The notes beneath the pieces were generated by a model that was given only the letters and a program-made list of their open reading frames with translations, ran no database searches and was not told the origin of the DNA. Shown one piece after another: positions 43,071 through 52,110 of a stretch of 64,000 bases of DNA. Every line of letters begins with the position of its first letter. The first letter of the stretch is position 1. The DNA lies in NCBI RefSeq assembly GCF_003952425.1, contig NZ_CP034449.1, forward strand, positions 4,824,001 through 4,888,000, written 5' to 3'. Source of the stretch: Mesorhizobium sp. M2A.F.Ca.ET.046.03.2.1. Lineage in GTDB: Bacteria; Pseudomonadota; Alphaproteobacteria; Rhizobiales; Rhizobiaceae. Made by a program: the position numbers and the translations under genes.

Positions 43071-44516
43071 CTATCGGACCAGAATGTTGCGGAACTGCCA
43101 CGGGTCGTCCTTGTCCAGGTCCTCCGGGAAGAGGCCCGGGCGGTTGTCCAGAGGAGTCCAGTCGGTATAGTAGCCCCTGACCGGCTCGAGATAAGGCGAC
43201 TGCACTTCGAGGCAGCGCCGGTAGTCCATCTCGTCGGCTTCCACGATGCCGGCCGCCGGGTTCTCAAGCGCCCAGACCATGCCGGCGAGCACCGCCGAGG
43301 TGACCTGCAGGCCGGTGGCGTTCTGGTAAGGGGCGAGCTTGCGCGCCTCGGCCAGCGACAACTGCGAACCGTACCAGTAGGCGTTCTTGTCGTGGCCGTA
43401 GAGCAGCACGCCGAGCTCGTCGACGCCGTCGACCAGCTCGTTCTCGTCCAGCACGTGGTGGACCGGCTGCGGCTTGCCGGCGGCGCCGAACATCTCGTCC
43501 AGCGACAGCAAGGCGTCGTTGCAGGGATGATAGGCGTAATGGCAGGTCGGACGGTATTGGACCTTGCCCTTCTTCGAGCGCACGGTGAAGAAGTCGGCGA
43601 TCGAGATCGACTCGTTATGGGTCACCAGCAGGCCGTATTGCGCGCCCGGCGTCGGGCACCAGCTGCGAACGCGCGTGTTGGCGCCGGGCTGCTCCAGATA
43701 GATCGCCGCCTTGGAGCCGTGCTTGTGCTTCTTGCCATTCTTCGGCATCCAGTTTTCATGCGTGCCCCAGCCGAGCTCGGCCGGCTGCAGGCCCTCCGAG
43801 ATGAAGCCTTCGACCGACCAGGTGTTCCAGAACACGTTCATCGGCTTTGGCTTCTTGGTGCGCTGGGTGTCGCGCTCGGCGATGTGGATACCCTTGACGC
43901 CGGCCTTCTTCATCAGCCTGGCCCAGCCCTCGCGATCTTCCTGGGCGGGCTCCGAAAACTCGAGCCCGAGATCGGTGGCGAGGTTGACCAGCGCCTTCTT
44001 GACGAACCACGAGACCATGCCGGGATTGGCGCCGCAGGTGGAGACCGCCGTCGGGCCGCCGGGCTTGTCCTGCTTTTCCTTGATCATCGCCTCGCGCAGC
44101 GCGTAGTTGGTGCGGCTGGCATTGTCGGCCTCGGCGTCGAAATAGAAGCCCAGCCACGGCTCGACGACGGTGTCGATGTAAAGCACGCCGAGCTTGCGGC
44201 ACAATTTCATCAGGTCGACCGAACCGGTGTCGACCGACAGGTTGACGCAAAAGCCCTGGCCGCCGCCATTGGTCAGAAGCGGCGTCAGCAGCTTCTTGTA
44301 ATTCTTCTCGGTCACAGCGTCCTGCATGAAGGCGATGCCGCGCTCGTCAAGCAGCTTGCGGTCGGTGTCGAGAGGGTCGATGACCGTCATGCGCGACTTG
44401 TCGAACTTGAAATGGCGTTCGATCAGCGGCAGCGTTCCCCGCCCGATCGAGCCGAAGCCGATCATCACGACGGGACCGGTGATTTCACCGTAAACGGGCC
44501 AGTTTTCATTCGCCAT
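43071..44516 (-). CDS. hss: Homospermidine synthase
   Basis: A 481-residue NAD-dependent enzyme that joins two putrescines, or putrescine and spermidine, to make sym-homospermidine, a main polyamine of many rhizobia. I use the ATG at 44516 (MANENWPVYGEITGPVVMIG) because GGAGTG lies upstream and the Rossmann motif GFGSIGRG follows directly. The saccharopine-dehydrogenase-like domain includes VSTCGANPGMVSWFVKKAL. C-terminal blocks such as HHVLDENELVDGVDELGVLL and CLEVQSPYLEPVRGYYTDW are typical. It stands upstream of omp10 on the same strand. Confidence 0.96.
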   Translation of the reverse strand: MANENWPVYGEITGPVVMIGFGSIGRGTLPLIERHFKFDKSRMTVIDPLDTDRKLLDERGIAFMQDAVTEKNYKKLLTPLLTNGGGQGFCVNLSVDTGSVDLMKLCRKLGVLYIDTVVEPWLGFYFDAEADNASRTNYALREAMIKEKQDKPGGPTAVSTCGANPGMVSWFVKKALVNLATDLGLEFSEPAQEDREGWARLMKKAGVKGIHIAERDTQRTKKPKPMNVFWNTWSVEGFISEGLQPAELGWGTHENWMPKNGKKHKHGSKAAIYLEQPGANTRVRSWCPTPGAQYGLLVTHNESISIADFFTVRSKKGKVQYRPTCHYAYHPCNDALLSLDEMFGAAGKPQPVHHVLDENELVDGVDELGVLLYGHDKNAYWYGSQLSLAEARKLAPYQNATGLQVTSAVLAGMVWALENPAAGIVEADEMDYRRCLEVQSPYLEPVRGYYTDWTPLDNRPGLFPEDLDKDDPWQFRNILVR

Positions 44517-44648
44517 TTTTTCGCACACTCCTTCAAACACGCGCAAAACCGGGCGCCTTTGGCCCGACGGCCAAGCGCTACACCACAGATCATTGTCATA
44601 AACCAGCGAAAAGCGCCAACCGCCGGCTAGGCCGTTCTGGGCGTGTGG

Positions 44649-45599
44649 TTAAGCCGATCCGGCCATGCGGCCGAGGAGTGCAACCAGCCGGTCGCGGTCG
44701 GCAGTCAGGCCCTTGTAGTCGAGCTGTTGCTGGTCGAGGGCCAGGAGCTGCTCCGCGAAGGAGGCCGCCAATGTCGCCCGGTCCGGATGGTCAGCGAGCA
44801 GCTTGAGCGGATCGAGGTGGATGCGGATGGTGAAGAGGATGTCGCGCGACACTGGAAGCTTGCGCAGCGTCTGGCGTTCGACGCGGATGAAGGCGTGGGC
44901 GTTGACGTCGCCGTCCGGAAAGCGGCTCGGGCGGTTCGTGGCGCGGTCGATGCGCTCGACATTGGAAAGCGGATGGTAGAGCCTGTCATCGGCCTGGATC
45001 GACCAGTTGAAGCGCTCGACCGCCTGGCCCTGCAGGCCGTCGAACATGCGGTTGATGAGCTCAGCCGGCCGAGTGCCTGGTCCGAAGCCGGGCACCGGTT
45101 CGTGGATCTCCTGCAGCGGCTTGCCGAATTTTTCCCGCAGCGACCACGATGAAGGGAAGCATAGCGAGCCGGCAGCCAACCGCCAGCCGCGTTCGTCGCG
45201 GCGCATCAGGATCAGGTCTTCCTGGACAAGCAGCGAGGCCCTTGCCAGCGGTGCCTCGCGCAAGGCAGGAGGCAGCCGGTCGGTCATACCCTCGAACCCG
45301 ACCGGCTCGACGTCGGCTCCGTTGCGGTGGTGGGTTACGGGATGCGCGGCTTCGAGATGGGCGACGAGCAGGTCGAGCACTTCGCGCTGAGCGTCACGGG
45401 TGCAGTCTTCCTCGACAAAGACCCTTTCCGGAATTTCCGCGTAGAGCCGCTGCTTTTCGGCGAGATGGGGCAGCAGGAACTCGTCGACCTCGATCCAGCG
45501 GTCGAAGTCGAGCGGCTTCAGCCCGATGCTGAAGAGCTTCGAGGACCCGTCATAGGGTGTATGGGTCGGGTGGCGGATGCCTGTTTGGGTGTTATCCAG
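44649..45599 (-). CDS. DUF3445 haem-dependent oxidative N-demethylase-like protein, probable CTG start
   Basis: The conserved protein begins before any ATG, GTG or TTG in the frame. Reading back from the GTG at 45380 the frame gives HTPYDGSS, IGLKPLDFDRWIEVDE and ERVFVEEDCTRDAQRE, all typical of the DUF3445 family, up to the pabC stop at 45618. The only sensible start is CTG at 45599, seven bases after GGAG (45607-45610). This gives 316 residues (MDNTQTGIRHPTHTPYDGSS...). Family members are related to the haem-binding alpha subunit of dimethylamine mono-oxygenase. It is the third gene of the pabB-pabC transcript, 18 bp after pabC. The substrate is unknown. Confidence 0.83.
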   Translation of the reverse strand: MDNTQTGIRHPTHTPYDGSSKLFSIGLKPLDFDRWIEVDEFLLPHLAEKQRLYAEIPERVFVEEDCTRDAQREVLDLLVAHLEAAHPVTHHRNGADVEPVGFEGMTDRLPPALREAPLARASLLVQEDLILMRRDERGWRLAAGSLCFPSSWSLREKFGKPLQEIHEPVPGFGPGTRPAELINRMFDGLQGQAVERFNWSIQADDRLYHPLSNVERIDRATNRPSRFPDGDVNAHAFIRVERQTLRKLPVSRDILFTIRIHLDPLKLLADHPDRATLAASFAEQLLALDQQQLDYKGLTADRDRLVALLGRMAGSA

Positions 45600-45617
45600 T
45601 TTGTGTCTCCAGCGTGG

Positions 45618-46280
45618 TCAGCCAAGCCGCGCCGGGATCAGTCCGCGCAGCGAGTTGCCGACGAAGATCGCCTTCGCCGCCTTCAGGTCGTCGAAGCTGT
45701 AGATCGCTTCCACGGCGCGGCCTTCGTCCAGAAGCTCGCCGCGCAATATTCCAGGCAAAAGGCCGCAGTCGAGGCGGGGCGTGGCGAGCGGACCGTTGCC
45801 CAAATCGGCGAAGAGATTGGTGATCGTGCCCTCACAGATCTCGCCGCGCTCGTTGGCTAAAAGCACTTCGTCGGCGCGCGTGGCGAGATATTCCGCGCGG
45901 GCATGCGTGTAGACCTGACGCAGGCTGGTCTTGTGGCGCAGCATCGTGTTGGTGGAATCGAGACGGATCCGCGCCAACTGCAGCCGCCAGACCTTGTCCA
46001 CGGGCAGCGGTTCATAGGCTTGAGCGGCAGCCGTCGCTTCGCCATTGCGCCGCAAGGCAAGGCGCACGCGCAAGGCAATCCCGTGTCCGTTGACGGTGTT
46101 CGACAGCACTTCGCCGATCCGTTCGGGATCGCAGGCGAAGCCGAGCTCGGCGGCGGACGCATAAAGCCTGGCGAGATGGCGCTCGAAGCGCAGGAAGCCT
46201 GAACCCGGCTCCCAGCGCATGGTCTCGATCAGCTCGAAGCCGGCACCGTTCCCGTCGCGAAGCGCGCTTTCAACAGACAC
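45618..46280 (-). CDS. pabC: Aminodeoxychorismate lyase-like class IV aminotransferase
   Basis: A 220-residue PLP enzyme. The open frame extends far into pabB, but the class IV fold starts at GFELIETMRWEPGSGF, so I use the GTG at 46280 with AGGAG nine bases upstream; the gene then overlaps the end of pabB by 52 bp. The PLP lysine is probably that of LRHKTSLRQVY, and EVLLANERGEICEGTITNLFADL is the family's second conserved block. It would turn 4-amino-4-deoxychorismate into p-aminobenzoate plus pyruvate for folate. A D-amino-acid or branched-chain role is less likely next to pabB. Confidence 0.88.
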   Translation of the reverse strand: MSVESALRDGNGAGFELIETMRWEPGSGFLRFERHLARLYASAAELGFACDPERIGEVLSNTVNGHGIALRVRLALRRNGEATAAAQAYEPLPVDKVWRLQLARIRLDSTNTMLRHKTSLRQVYTHARAEYLATRADEVLLANERGEICEGTITNLFADLGNGPLATPRLDCGLLPGILRGELLDEGRAVEAIYSFDDLKAAKAIFVGNSLRGLIPARLG

Positions 46281-47374
46281 TCCCGATACTCCTCCTCGGC
46301 TGTGGAATCGAAGACGACGCCGCCGCCGACATTGTAGACGGCCTCGCCGTCGGCAAAGAGCGAGATGGTGCGGATCGCCACCGAAAAACGCATCCTGCCG
46401 GCCGGCGCGATCCAGCCGATGGCGCCGCAATAGACGTCGCGCGGCGCGTCTTCCAGCTCGTGCAGGATTTCCATGGCGCGGATTTTCGGCGCGCCGGTGA
46501 TCGAGCCGCAAGGAAACAGCGCGGCGAAGACCTGGCGGATGCCGATATCGGGCAGCAGCTTCGCCCGCACACGGCTCACCATCTGGTGCACCGTCGGATA
46601 GGTCTCGATGCGGAACAGTTCCGGCACCTCCAGTGTGCCGACCTCGCTGATCAGCGAGATGTCGTTGCGCAGCAAATCGACGATCATCCGGTTCTCGGCC
46701 TGGTTCTTCTCGTCGTTGCGCAGGAAGGCTTTCAGCCGGGCATCCTCGGCCTTGGTCGCGCCGCGCGGCGCGGTGCCCTTCATCGGATGCGTCTCGATCA
46801 TGCCGTCGGCGTCGATCCGGAAGAACAGTTCGGGCGAGCGCGACAGGACGATCGGATCGCCGAGCGAGATCAGCGCGCCGTATTTGACCGGCTGGCGCTC
46901 GGTCAGCGCGTCGAAGGCGGCAAGCGGATCGCCGGACCATTGCGCGCGGACCGGGAAGGTGAGGTTGCCCTGATAGCAGTCACCCTTGCGGATGTGGTTG
47001 TGAAGGCGCGCGAAGCGGCCGGCATAGTCCTCGGCGGACCACGTTGCCCTGGCATCGAAGATCGGGCCGTTGCTGGCGGACGCCCGCGATTGCGGGACCT
47101 CTTGCTCGTCGGGCGCATCGAAGACGCCGAGACAGACCAGCGGCGCGCGGCGGCCTTCGGGCAGCAGCGGCACCAGTTTAGGCTCGAGCAGGTAGCCGGC
47201 CTCGTAGGAGAAATAGCCTGCCAGCCATTTGCCGGCGTCGGAAGCAGCCTGGGCTCGCTCGAGCGCCGGCGCGAACTCCTCCGCAGTGCGCGCGAGAATG
47301 ATCTCGTGCGGCCGGTCGAACACCAGCTGACGCGCGCTCTCGTCATTGCGGAATATGGCTGCGGGCAGGGGCAT
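46229..47374 (-). CDS. pabB: Aminodeoxychorismate synthase component I
   Basis: A 381-residue chorismate-binding enzyme that aminates chorismate at C4 in p-aminobenzoate synthesis. The short N-terminal region is followed by the chorismate-binding fold: KGDCYQGNLTFPVRAQW, SRSPELFFRID, HPMKGTAPRGATKAED, NRMIVDLLRNDISLIS and FPCGSITGAPKIRAMEIL. The Met-Lys-Gly-Thr block (MKGTAPRG) is characteristic of PabB-type enzymes. It begins the pabB-pabC-DUF3445 operon. No pabA partner is seen nearby, so the glutamine amidotransferase must be coded elsewhere. Confidence 0.94.
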   Translation of the reverse strand: MPLPAAIFRNDESARQLVFDRPHEIILARTAEEFAPALERAQAASDAGKWLAGYFSYEAGYLLEPKLVPLLPEGRRAPLVCLGVFDAPDEQEVPQSRASASNGPIFDARATWSAEDYAGRFARLHNHIRKGDCYQGNLTFPVRAQWSGDPLAAFDALTERQPVKYGALISLGDPIVLSRSPELFFRIDADGMIETHPMKGTAPRGATKAEDARLKAFLRNDEKNQAENRMIVDLLRNDISLISEVGTLEVPELFRIETYPTVHQMVSRVRAKLLPDIGIRQVFAALFPCGSITGAPKIRAMEILHELEDAPRDVYCGAIGWIAPAGRMRFSVAIRTISLFADGEAVYNVGGGVVFDSTAEEEYRECLLKARFATGTVPASS

Positions 47375-47472
47375 GAGCCTCGGAAGCGGACAATTCAGTC
47401 GACCGGTCTATATGGGGGCCCGGGGACGCGCAATCGAGGGAACGGCGTCGAGCGACGCAAAGGCGGCTGGCC

Positions 47473-47502
47473 AAAATAAAGACGGCGCCCCATGCGGGCG
47501 CC
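47473..47502 (-). terminator. Intrinsic terminator of the H1-like membrane protein gene
   Basis: GGCGCCC (47484-47490) and GGGCGCC (47496-47502) form a 7-bp stem with a 5-base loop; on the minus strand it is followed by GTCTTTATTTT. It stands 21 bp after the gene's stop. Confidence 0.85.
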
Positions 47503-47523
47503 TCGTACCAACCAGACGGATAT

Positions 47524-48216
47524 TCAGGTGTTGCTTACGGTACCGGCTGTCGGGAACTGGCGCGCGAACCCGGCCTCGTCGCCGGCGGCCAGTAATTTCG
47601 CCTGCTCGATCCATTTCTCGCGCGCGATGCGGCCGTCGAAATTGAGCACCTCCTCGATGCGTTTGACGTCGGCGTCGGTCCAGGCTGCGATCTGGGCGTA
47701 GGTGGTGACGCCCTGGCCCTTGAGCAGCGTTTCGTTGACCGGGCCGATGCCGATGAGGCGACGCAGATTGTCGGCTTTGCCGGCCGCGGCCTTCGGCGCG
47801 GCAGCTTTCTTGGCGGGAGCCGTCTTCTTCGGCGCGGCTGCCCTGGCCGCGGGCTTCGCTGCCGCGGTTTTCGCGGCCGCCGGCTTCTTCGCGGCGGCGG
47901 GCTTCGCCGGAGCGGCCTTCGCGCTCACCGGGGTCGACACGAGCGCCGCTGGCGCCGGCGTGGCGGCCTTGTCGGCGCCGGCCTTGGCGGCAGGCGCGTT
48001 ACGCAGCCGGCTTTCGAGATTGGCGCGGGCACTGCCGCAGGCATCGAGCTCGCCCTTGAGCCGGTCGTTATCGGCGCGCAGCCTGTCGCGCTCGCTTCGG
48101 GTGCGGTCGAGATCGCCACGCAGACTGTCGAGCTCGCCGCGCAGGCGGCCCCAGATGAACCAGCCAGCCAGGATACCCACAACGAACGCCAGGAGCATGT
48201 AGAAGAAAGTGCTCAT
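47524..48216 (-). CDS. Membrane-anchored coiled-coil protein with Ala/Lys/Pro-rich linker and helix-hairpin-helix tail
   Basis: A 230-residue protein in three parts. Residues 1-24 (MSTFFYMLLAFVVGILAGWF) form a membrane anchor. Residues 25-70 are a heptad-like coiled coil rich in Arg, Asp and Leu. Residues 75-150 are an AKP-rich stretch (AAPAKPAAAKKPAAAKTAAA) like histone H1 or AlgP tails. The last 75 residues, from NLRRLIGIGPVNETLLKGQGV, look like the helix-hairpin-helix domain found at the C-terminus of alphaproteobacterial NuoE-like proteins. Basic linker plus HhH suggests DNA or RNA binding at the membrane. The function is unknown. Confidence 0.8.
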   Translation of the reverse strand: MSTFFYMLLAFVVGILAGWFIWGRLRGELDSLRGDLDRTRSERDRLRADNDRLKGELDACGSARANLESRLRNAPAAKAGADKAATPAPAALVSTPVSAKAAPAKPAAAKKPAAAKTAAAKPAARAAAPKKTAPAKKAAAPKAAAGKADNLRRLIGIGPVNETLLKGQGVTTYAQIAAWTDADVKRIEEVLNFDGRIAREKWIEQAKLLAAGDEAGFARQFPTAGTVSNT

Positions 48217-48567
48217 TTCCCTCTCCAGTCCGGTCCGTCGGCCGCGGCTGGGAGGGCACGCTTGCCGTCAAGAATCGTCAAAGGTTCCGTGTTCGGTGGA
48301 ACCGCCGGCTTCAATCGAGCCATCGGCGTTCGGTCTTGTCCGGACCGACGGCCATCATCGCATTCGCCGTAGCGGAGCGGCAGGCATCTCTGGCCTGCGC
48401 GATGCGTCCAGCTGAGCTTGAGGCCGGACGCTATCATATGGCTCGTCGAAAGCCAGTTGAAAATGCGCCGGAGAGTTATTCAAGAACAGCTATTTAGGGC
48501 AAGAATAGAGTCCGGCTAATATGCGTCTCGGCTAAACTATAGCTATCGATGCACGCTTCGTTGCTGT
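48217..48567. other. Intergenic region without a recognised gene
   Basis: It lies between the 5' end of the H1-like gene and the 3' end of pepF. A small hairpin GGTTCC...GGAACC is visible near 48273-48293 and the last 100 bp are A/T-richer. I see no ORF with a ribosome-binding site and no known RNA motif. Confidence 0.55.
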
Positions 48568-50406
48568 TCACTTGTCCAGCGCCTCCAACTCGTCGATCAG
48601 CGAACCGATCACGCCAAGGCCGATCTGCCAGAACGCGGGATCGGTGGCGTCGAGGCCGAAGGGAGCCAGGAGTTCGGAGTGATGCTTGGTGCCGCCGGCG
48701 CGCAGCATCTCGAAATACTTCTCCTGAAATCCCCGCTCGGCGTTCTGGTAGACGGCGTAGAGCGAGTTCACCAGGCAGTCGCCGAAGGCATAGGCATAGA
48801 CATAGAAGGGCGAATGGATGAAGTGCGGGATATAGGTCCAGAAGACCTCGTAGCCGTCGCGCAGCTTGATCGCCGGTCCCAGGCTTTCGGCCTGCACCTC
48901 CAGCCAGAATTCGCCCAACCTGTCCGAGGTCAGCTCGCCGTTCTTGCGCTCGGTATGCACCTTGCGCTCGAACTCGTAGAAGGCGATCTGGCGCACGACC
49001 GTGTTGATCATGTCCTCGACCTTCTGAGCGAGCATGGCCTTGCGCTCGCGTCTGTCACTGGTCTGTTCGAGCAGCGAGCGGAAGGTCAGCATCTCGCCGA
49101 AGACGGAGGCGGTCTCGGCCAGCGTCAGCGGCGTCGAGGCCATCAGCGCGCCCTGGCCCGCGGCCAGCACCTGGTGCACGCCATGACCGAGCTCATGCGC
49201 CAGCGTCATCACGTCGCGCGGCTTGCCCATATAGTTGAGCAGCACGTAAGGATGCGCCGACGGCACCGTCGGGTGGGCGAAGGCGCCGGGCGACTTGCCC
49301 GGCCGCACCGGCGCGTCGATCCATCTGCGATCGAAAAAGCCGCGCGCGATTTCTGCCATGTCGGGCGAGAAGCGCTTGTAGGCGGAGAGCACCGTGTCCC
49401 TGGCGTCGTCCCAGCGGATCACCGCCTTCGGCGTCTCCGGCAGCGGCGCGTTGCGGTCCCAGTGGTTCATCACCTCCATGCCGAGCCAGCGCGCCTTCAT
49501 CGCATAGTAGCGGTGCGACAGCCGCGGATAGGCCTCGCGCACTGCCGCGGCCAGCGCGTCGACCACGTCGCGCTCGACGCGGTTGGCGAGGTGGCGCGAG
49601 TCGGCGATATCCTGGAAGCCGCGCCAGCGGTCGGAGATTTCCTTGTCCTTGGCCAGCGTGTTGGTGATGAGGGTGAAGGTGCGCAGGTTCTTGCGGAACG
49701 TGGCGGCCAGCGCCTCGGAGGCGCGGCGGCGCACCTCGCCATTCGAATCCTGCAGCCGGTTGAGCGCCGGCTCAAGCGTCAGCTCCTCGCCGTCGACGTC
49801 GAAGCGCAGATCGGTCATCGTCTCGTCGAACAGGCGGTTCCAGGCGCCGCGCCCGGTGACCGACTTCTCGTGGAACAATTGCTCCACGCGATCCTCGAGC
49901 TGGTAGGGTTTGTCCTTCCTGAGGTCGAGCACCCAGGGCCGGTAGTGGCCGAAGGCCTTGTCGGCGGCCAGAGCGCTTTCGATCGCCGCATCGTCGATCA
50001 GGTTGAGCTCGAGCGCGAAGAACAGAAGATGGGCGCTCGCGTCCGTCATCTTTTCCTGGACGTCACCATAGAGCTTGGCGCGCTGCGGATCGGCGGTGTT
50101 GCCGGCATAGACGAGGCCGGCATAGGAGACGATGCGGCCGATCAGTTCCTCGAGCGCCTCATAGGCTTGCAGCGCCTCGCCCAGCCGGCCGGCGCCGCCG
50201 CGCCCGGCTTCCGTGGCCAGCGTGCCTTTCCAGCGGGTCTCGAAGGCGATGGCGTCGCTGGCCGCTTTGGCGATGTCGCGCTTCAATTCGGGCGCTTCCA
50301 TGCCGGAATAGAGATCGGCGAGATTCCACTCCGGCAGATCGCCAAGCTCCGCCGCGCCGTGTCCGGACGCTGGCGCCGCAAGCCGATGACCAAATTCCAT
50401 GCGCAT
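48568..50406 (-). CDS. pepF: Oligoendopeptidase F (M3 family)
   Basis: A 612-residue zinc metallopeptidase that degrades short peptides in the cytoplasm. The zinc site is HELGH (residues 404-408, in TLAHELGHGVHQVLA), with the third ligand Glu probably in LAETASVFGEML. The start at 50406 (MRMEFGHRLAAP) is chosen because AAGG lies eight bases before it; the longer form would need a TTG. The pepF/M3 N-terminal domain spans about residues 110-180. Length is normal for the family, and the gene has no operon partner. Confidence 0.95.
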   Translation of the reverse strand: MRMEFGHRLAAPASGHGAAELGDLPEWNLADLYSGMEAPELKRDIAKAASDAIAFETRWKGTLATEAGRGGAGRLGEALQAYEALEELIGRIVSYAGLVYAGNTADPQRAKLYGDVQEKMTDASAHLLFFALELNLIDDAAIESALAADKAFGHYRPWVLDLRKDKPYQLEDRVEQLFHEKSVTGRGAWNRLFDETMTDLRFDVDGEELTLEPALNRLQDSNGEVRRRASEALAATFRKNLRTFTLITNTLAKDKEISDRWRGFQDIADSRHLANRVERDVVDALAAAVREAYPRLSHRYYAMKARWLGMEVMNHWDRNAPLPETPKAVIRWDDARDTVLSAYKRFSPDMAEIARGFFDRRWIDAPVRPGKSPGAFAHPTVPSAHPYVLLNYMGKPRDVMTLAHELGHGVHQVLAAGQGALMASTPLTLAETASVFGEMLTFRSLLEQTSDRRERKAMLAQKVEDMINTVVRQIAFYEFERKVHTERKNGELTSDRLGEFWLEVQAESLGPAIKLRDGYEVFWTYIPHFIHSPFYVYAYAFGDCLVNSLYAVYQNAERGFQEKYFEMLRAGGTKHHSELLAPFGLDATDPAFWQIGLGVIGSLIDELEALDK

Positions 50407-50562
50407 CAGCAATACCTTCTTTGAATCGGTGCCAAATCAGAGGGAAGGAGGAAGCCGGTCAAATCCTAAGGAATTCGTTCACCGGGTTTTTTGAAACCTT
50501 ATTTAGAACCCTGTGCCAAGATGATCCATGGGGATTTTCTCGGGCGGAAAACTCAAACAGTC

Positions 50563-52110
50563 ATGACAGGTTCCATACTCATAGTCGATGACGATCCGGT
50601 GCAGCGCAGGCTGGTCGAGACCGCGCTGACCAAGTTCGGGCACACCGCGATCGTCACCGATAGCGGCGAGGCCGGCCTCGACGTGCTCGACGGGCCGAAC
50701 GCGCGCGAGGTCTCCGTCGTCATTCTCGACCTTGTCATGCCCGGCCTAGGCGGCATCGGTGTGCTGAAGGCGATGCGCGAGCGCGGCATCAACATTCCCG
50801 TCATCGTGCAGACGGCGCAGGGGGGCATCGAGACGGTCGTTTCGGCGATGCGGCACGGCGCCTTCGACTTCGTCGTCAAGCCGGCGTCGCCCTACCGGCT
50901 GCAGACCGCGATCTCCAACGCGCTCAAGGTGGAAGCCGTCGAGGACGAGATGAAGCGCGCGTCGCGGCGACGCGGCGGCGGCCATCTCACCTTCAAGGAC
51001 ATGATCACGCGCAGCCCGGCAATGGACCGGGTGATCCGCCTCGGGCAGAAGGCGGCGGCGTCCAACATCCCGATCCTGATCGAGGGCGAATCCGGCGTCG
51101 GCAAGGAACTGGTGGCGCGCGCCATTCAGGGCAGCAGCGATCGCCGTTCGAAGCCGTTCGTCACCGTAAATTGCGGCGCCATCCCGGACAATCTCGTCGA
51201 ATCGATCCTGTTCGGCCACGAGAAGGGGTCCTTCACCGGCGCTACCGAGAAGCATACGGGCAAATTCGTCGAGGCGAATTCCGGCACGCTGTTCCTCGAC
51301 GAGATCGGCGATCTGCCGCTCGACGTCCAGGTCAAGCTGCTGCGCGCCGTGCAGGAGGGCGAGGTCGATCCGGTCGGCGGCCGCTCGACCGTCAAGGTCG
51401 ACATCCGCCTGATCTCGGCCACGCACCGCAACCTTCTGCAGCAGGTCAAGGACGGCAAGTTCCGCGAGGACCTGTTCTACCGGCTGAACGTCTATCCGAT
51501 CTTCGTGCCGCCGCTGCGCGACCGCCGCGACGACATTCCCTATCTGGTCCGGCACTTCATGGAAAAGGTCGCGCCGGCCGATCCGCGCCGGCGCCTTGCC
51601 GGCATATCGGCGCCAGCGCTTGCGATGCTGCAGGCCTATGACTGGCCGGGCAACATCCGCCAACTGGAGAATGCAGTCTTCCGCGCGTCGGTGCTTGCCG
51701 AGGGCGACGTGCTGACCGAGGAGGAGTTCCCGCAGATCCGGGCCCAGGTGGAAGGCACGGTCGATCTCGCAGCGGAAACGACATCCACCGTCGCCGAAAC
51801 GGTCGAGGGTGCGTCCAATCCGGCGGATGAGGCGATTGCCGAGAAAATGGGGTCCGCCTTTGCCGACGGCGAGTCACCGGCGCGGCCGCAGCCGCGGTTC
51901 GGAACGCTTCGGGCGCTGGACGAGCGCGGCAATGTACGGGCGCTGGCCGATGTCGAGCTCGAGATGATCAAGCTGGCGATCGATCATTATAATGGCCAGA
52001 TGAGCGAAGTCGCGCGCCGTTTGGGCATCGGCCGTTCAACCCTCTACCGCAAGTTGAAGGAATATGGCATTGATCCCGAAGCTGGTCGCGTGGACCGGCT
52101 TGCCTCGTGA
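50563..52110 (+). CDS. Sigma-54-dependent response regulator (NtrC-like)
   Basis: A 515-residue regulator with three domains. The receiver (MTGSILIVDDDPVQRRLVET; acceptor Asp56 in VVILDLVMPG) is followed by an AAA+ sigma-54 activator domain with Walker A GESGVGKE, the sigma-54 loop GSFTGA (222-227, normally GAFTGA) and Walker B GTLFLDEIGDL. A Fis-type helix-turn-helix ends the protein (MSEVARRLGIGRSTLYRKLKEYG). An acidic linker of about 100 residues lies between AAA+ and HTH. The start could also be an ATG 42 bp upstream. No histidine kinase is adjacent. The targets are unknown. Confidence 0.93.
   Translation: MTGSILIVDDDPVQRRLVETALTKFGHTAIVTDSGEAGLDVLDGPNAREVSVVILDLVMPGLGGIGVLKAMRERGINIPVIVQTAQGGIETVVSAMRHGAFDFVVKPASPYRLQTAISNALKVEAVEDEMKRASRRRGGGHLTFKDMITRSPAMDRVIRLGQKAAASNIPILIEGESGVGKELVARAIQGSSDRRSKPFVTVNCGAIPDNLVESILFGHEKGSFTGATEKHTGKFVEANSGTLFLDEIGDLPLDVQVKLLRAVQEGEVDPVGGRSTVKVDIRLISATHRNLLQQVKDGKFREDLFYRLNVYPIFVPPLRDRRDDIPYLVRHFMEKVAPADPRRRLAGISAPALAMLQAYDWPGNIRQLENAVFRASVLAEGDVLTEEEFPQIRAQVEGTVDLAAETTSTVAETVEGASNPADEAIAEKMGSAFADGESPARPQPRFGTLRALDERGNVRALADVELEMIKLAIDHYNGQMSEVARRLGIGRSTLYRKLKEYGIDPEAGRVDRLAS

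Noticed and set aside
46281..46940. Long N-terminal extension of pabC across pabB
   Set aside because: The extra 220 codons overlap conserved pabB sequence and have no class IV aminotransferase resemblance; the GTG at 46280 has a ribosome-binding site.
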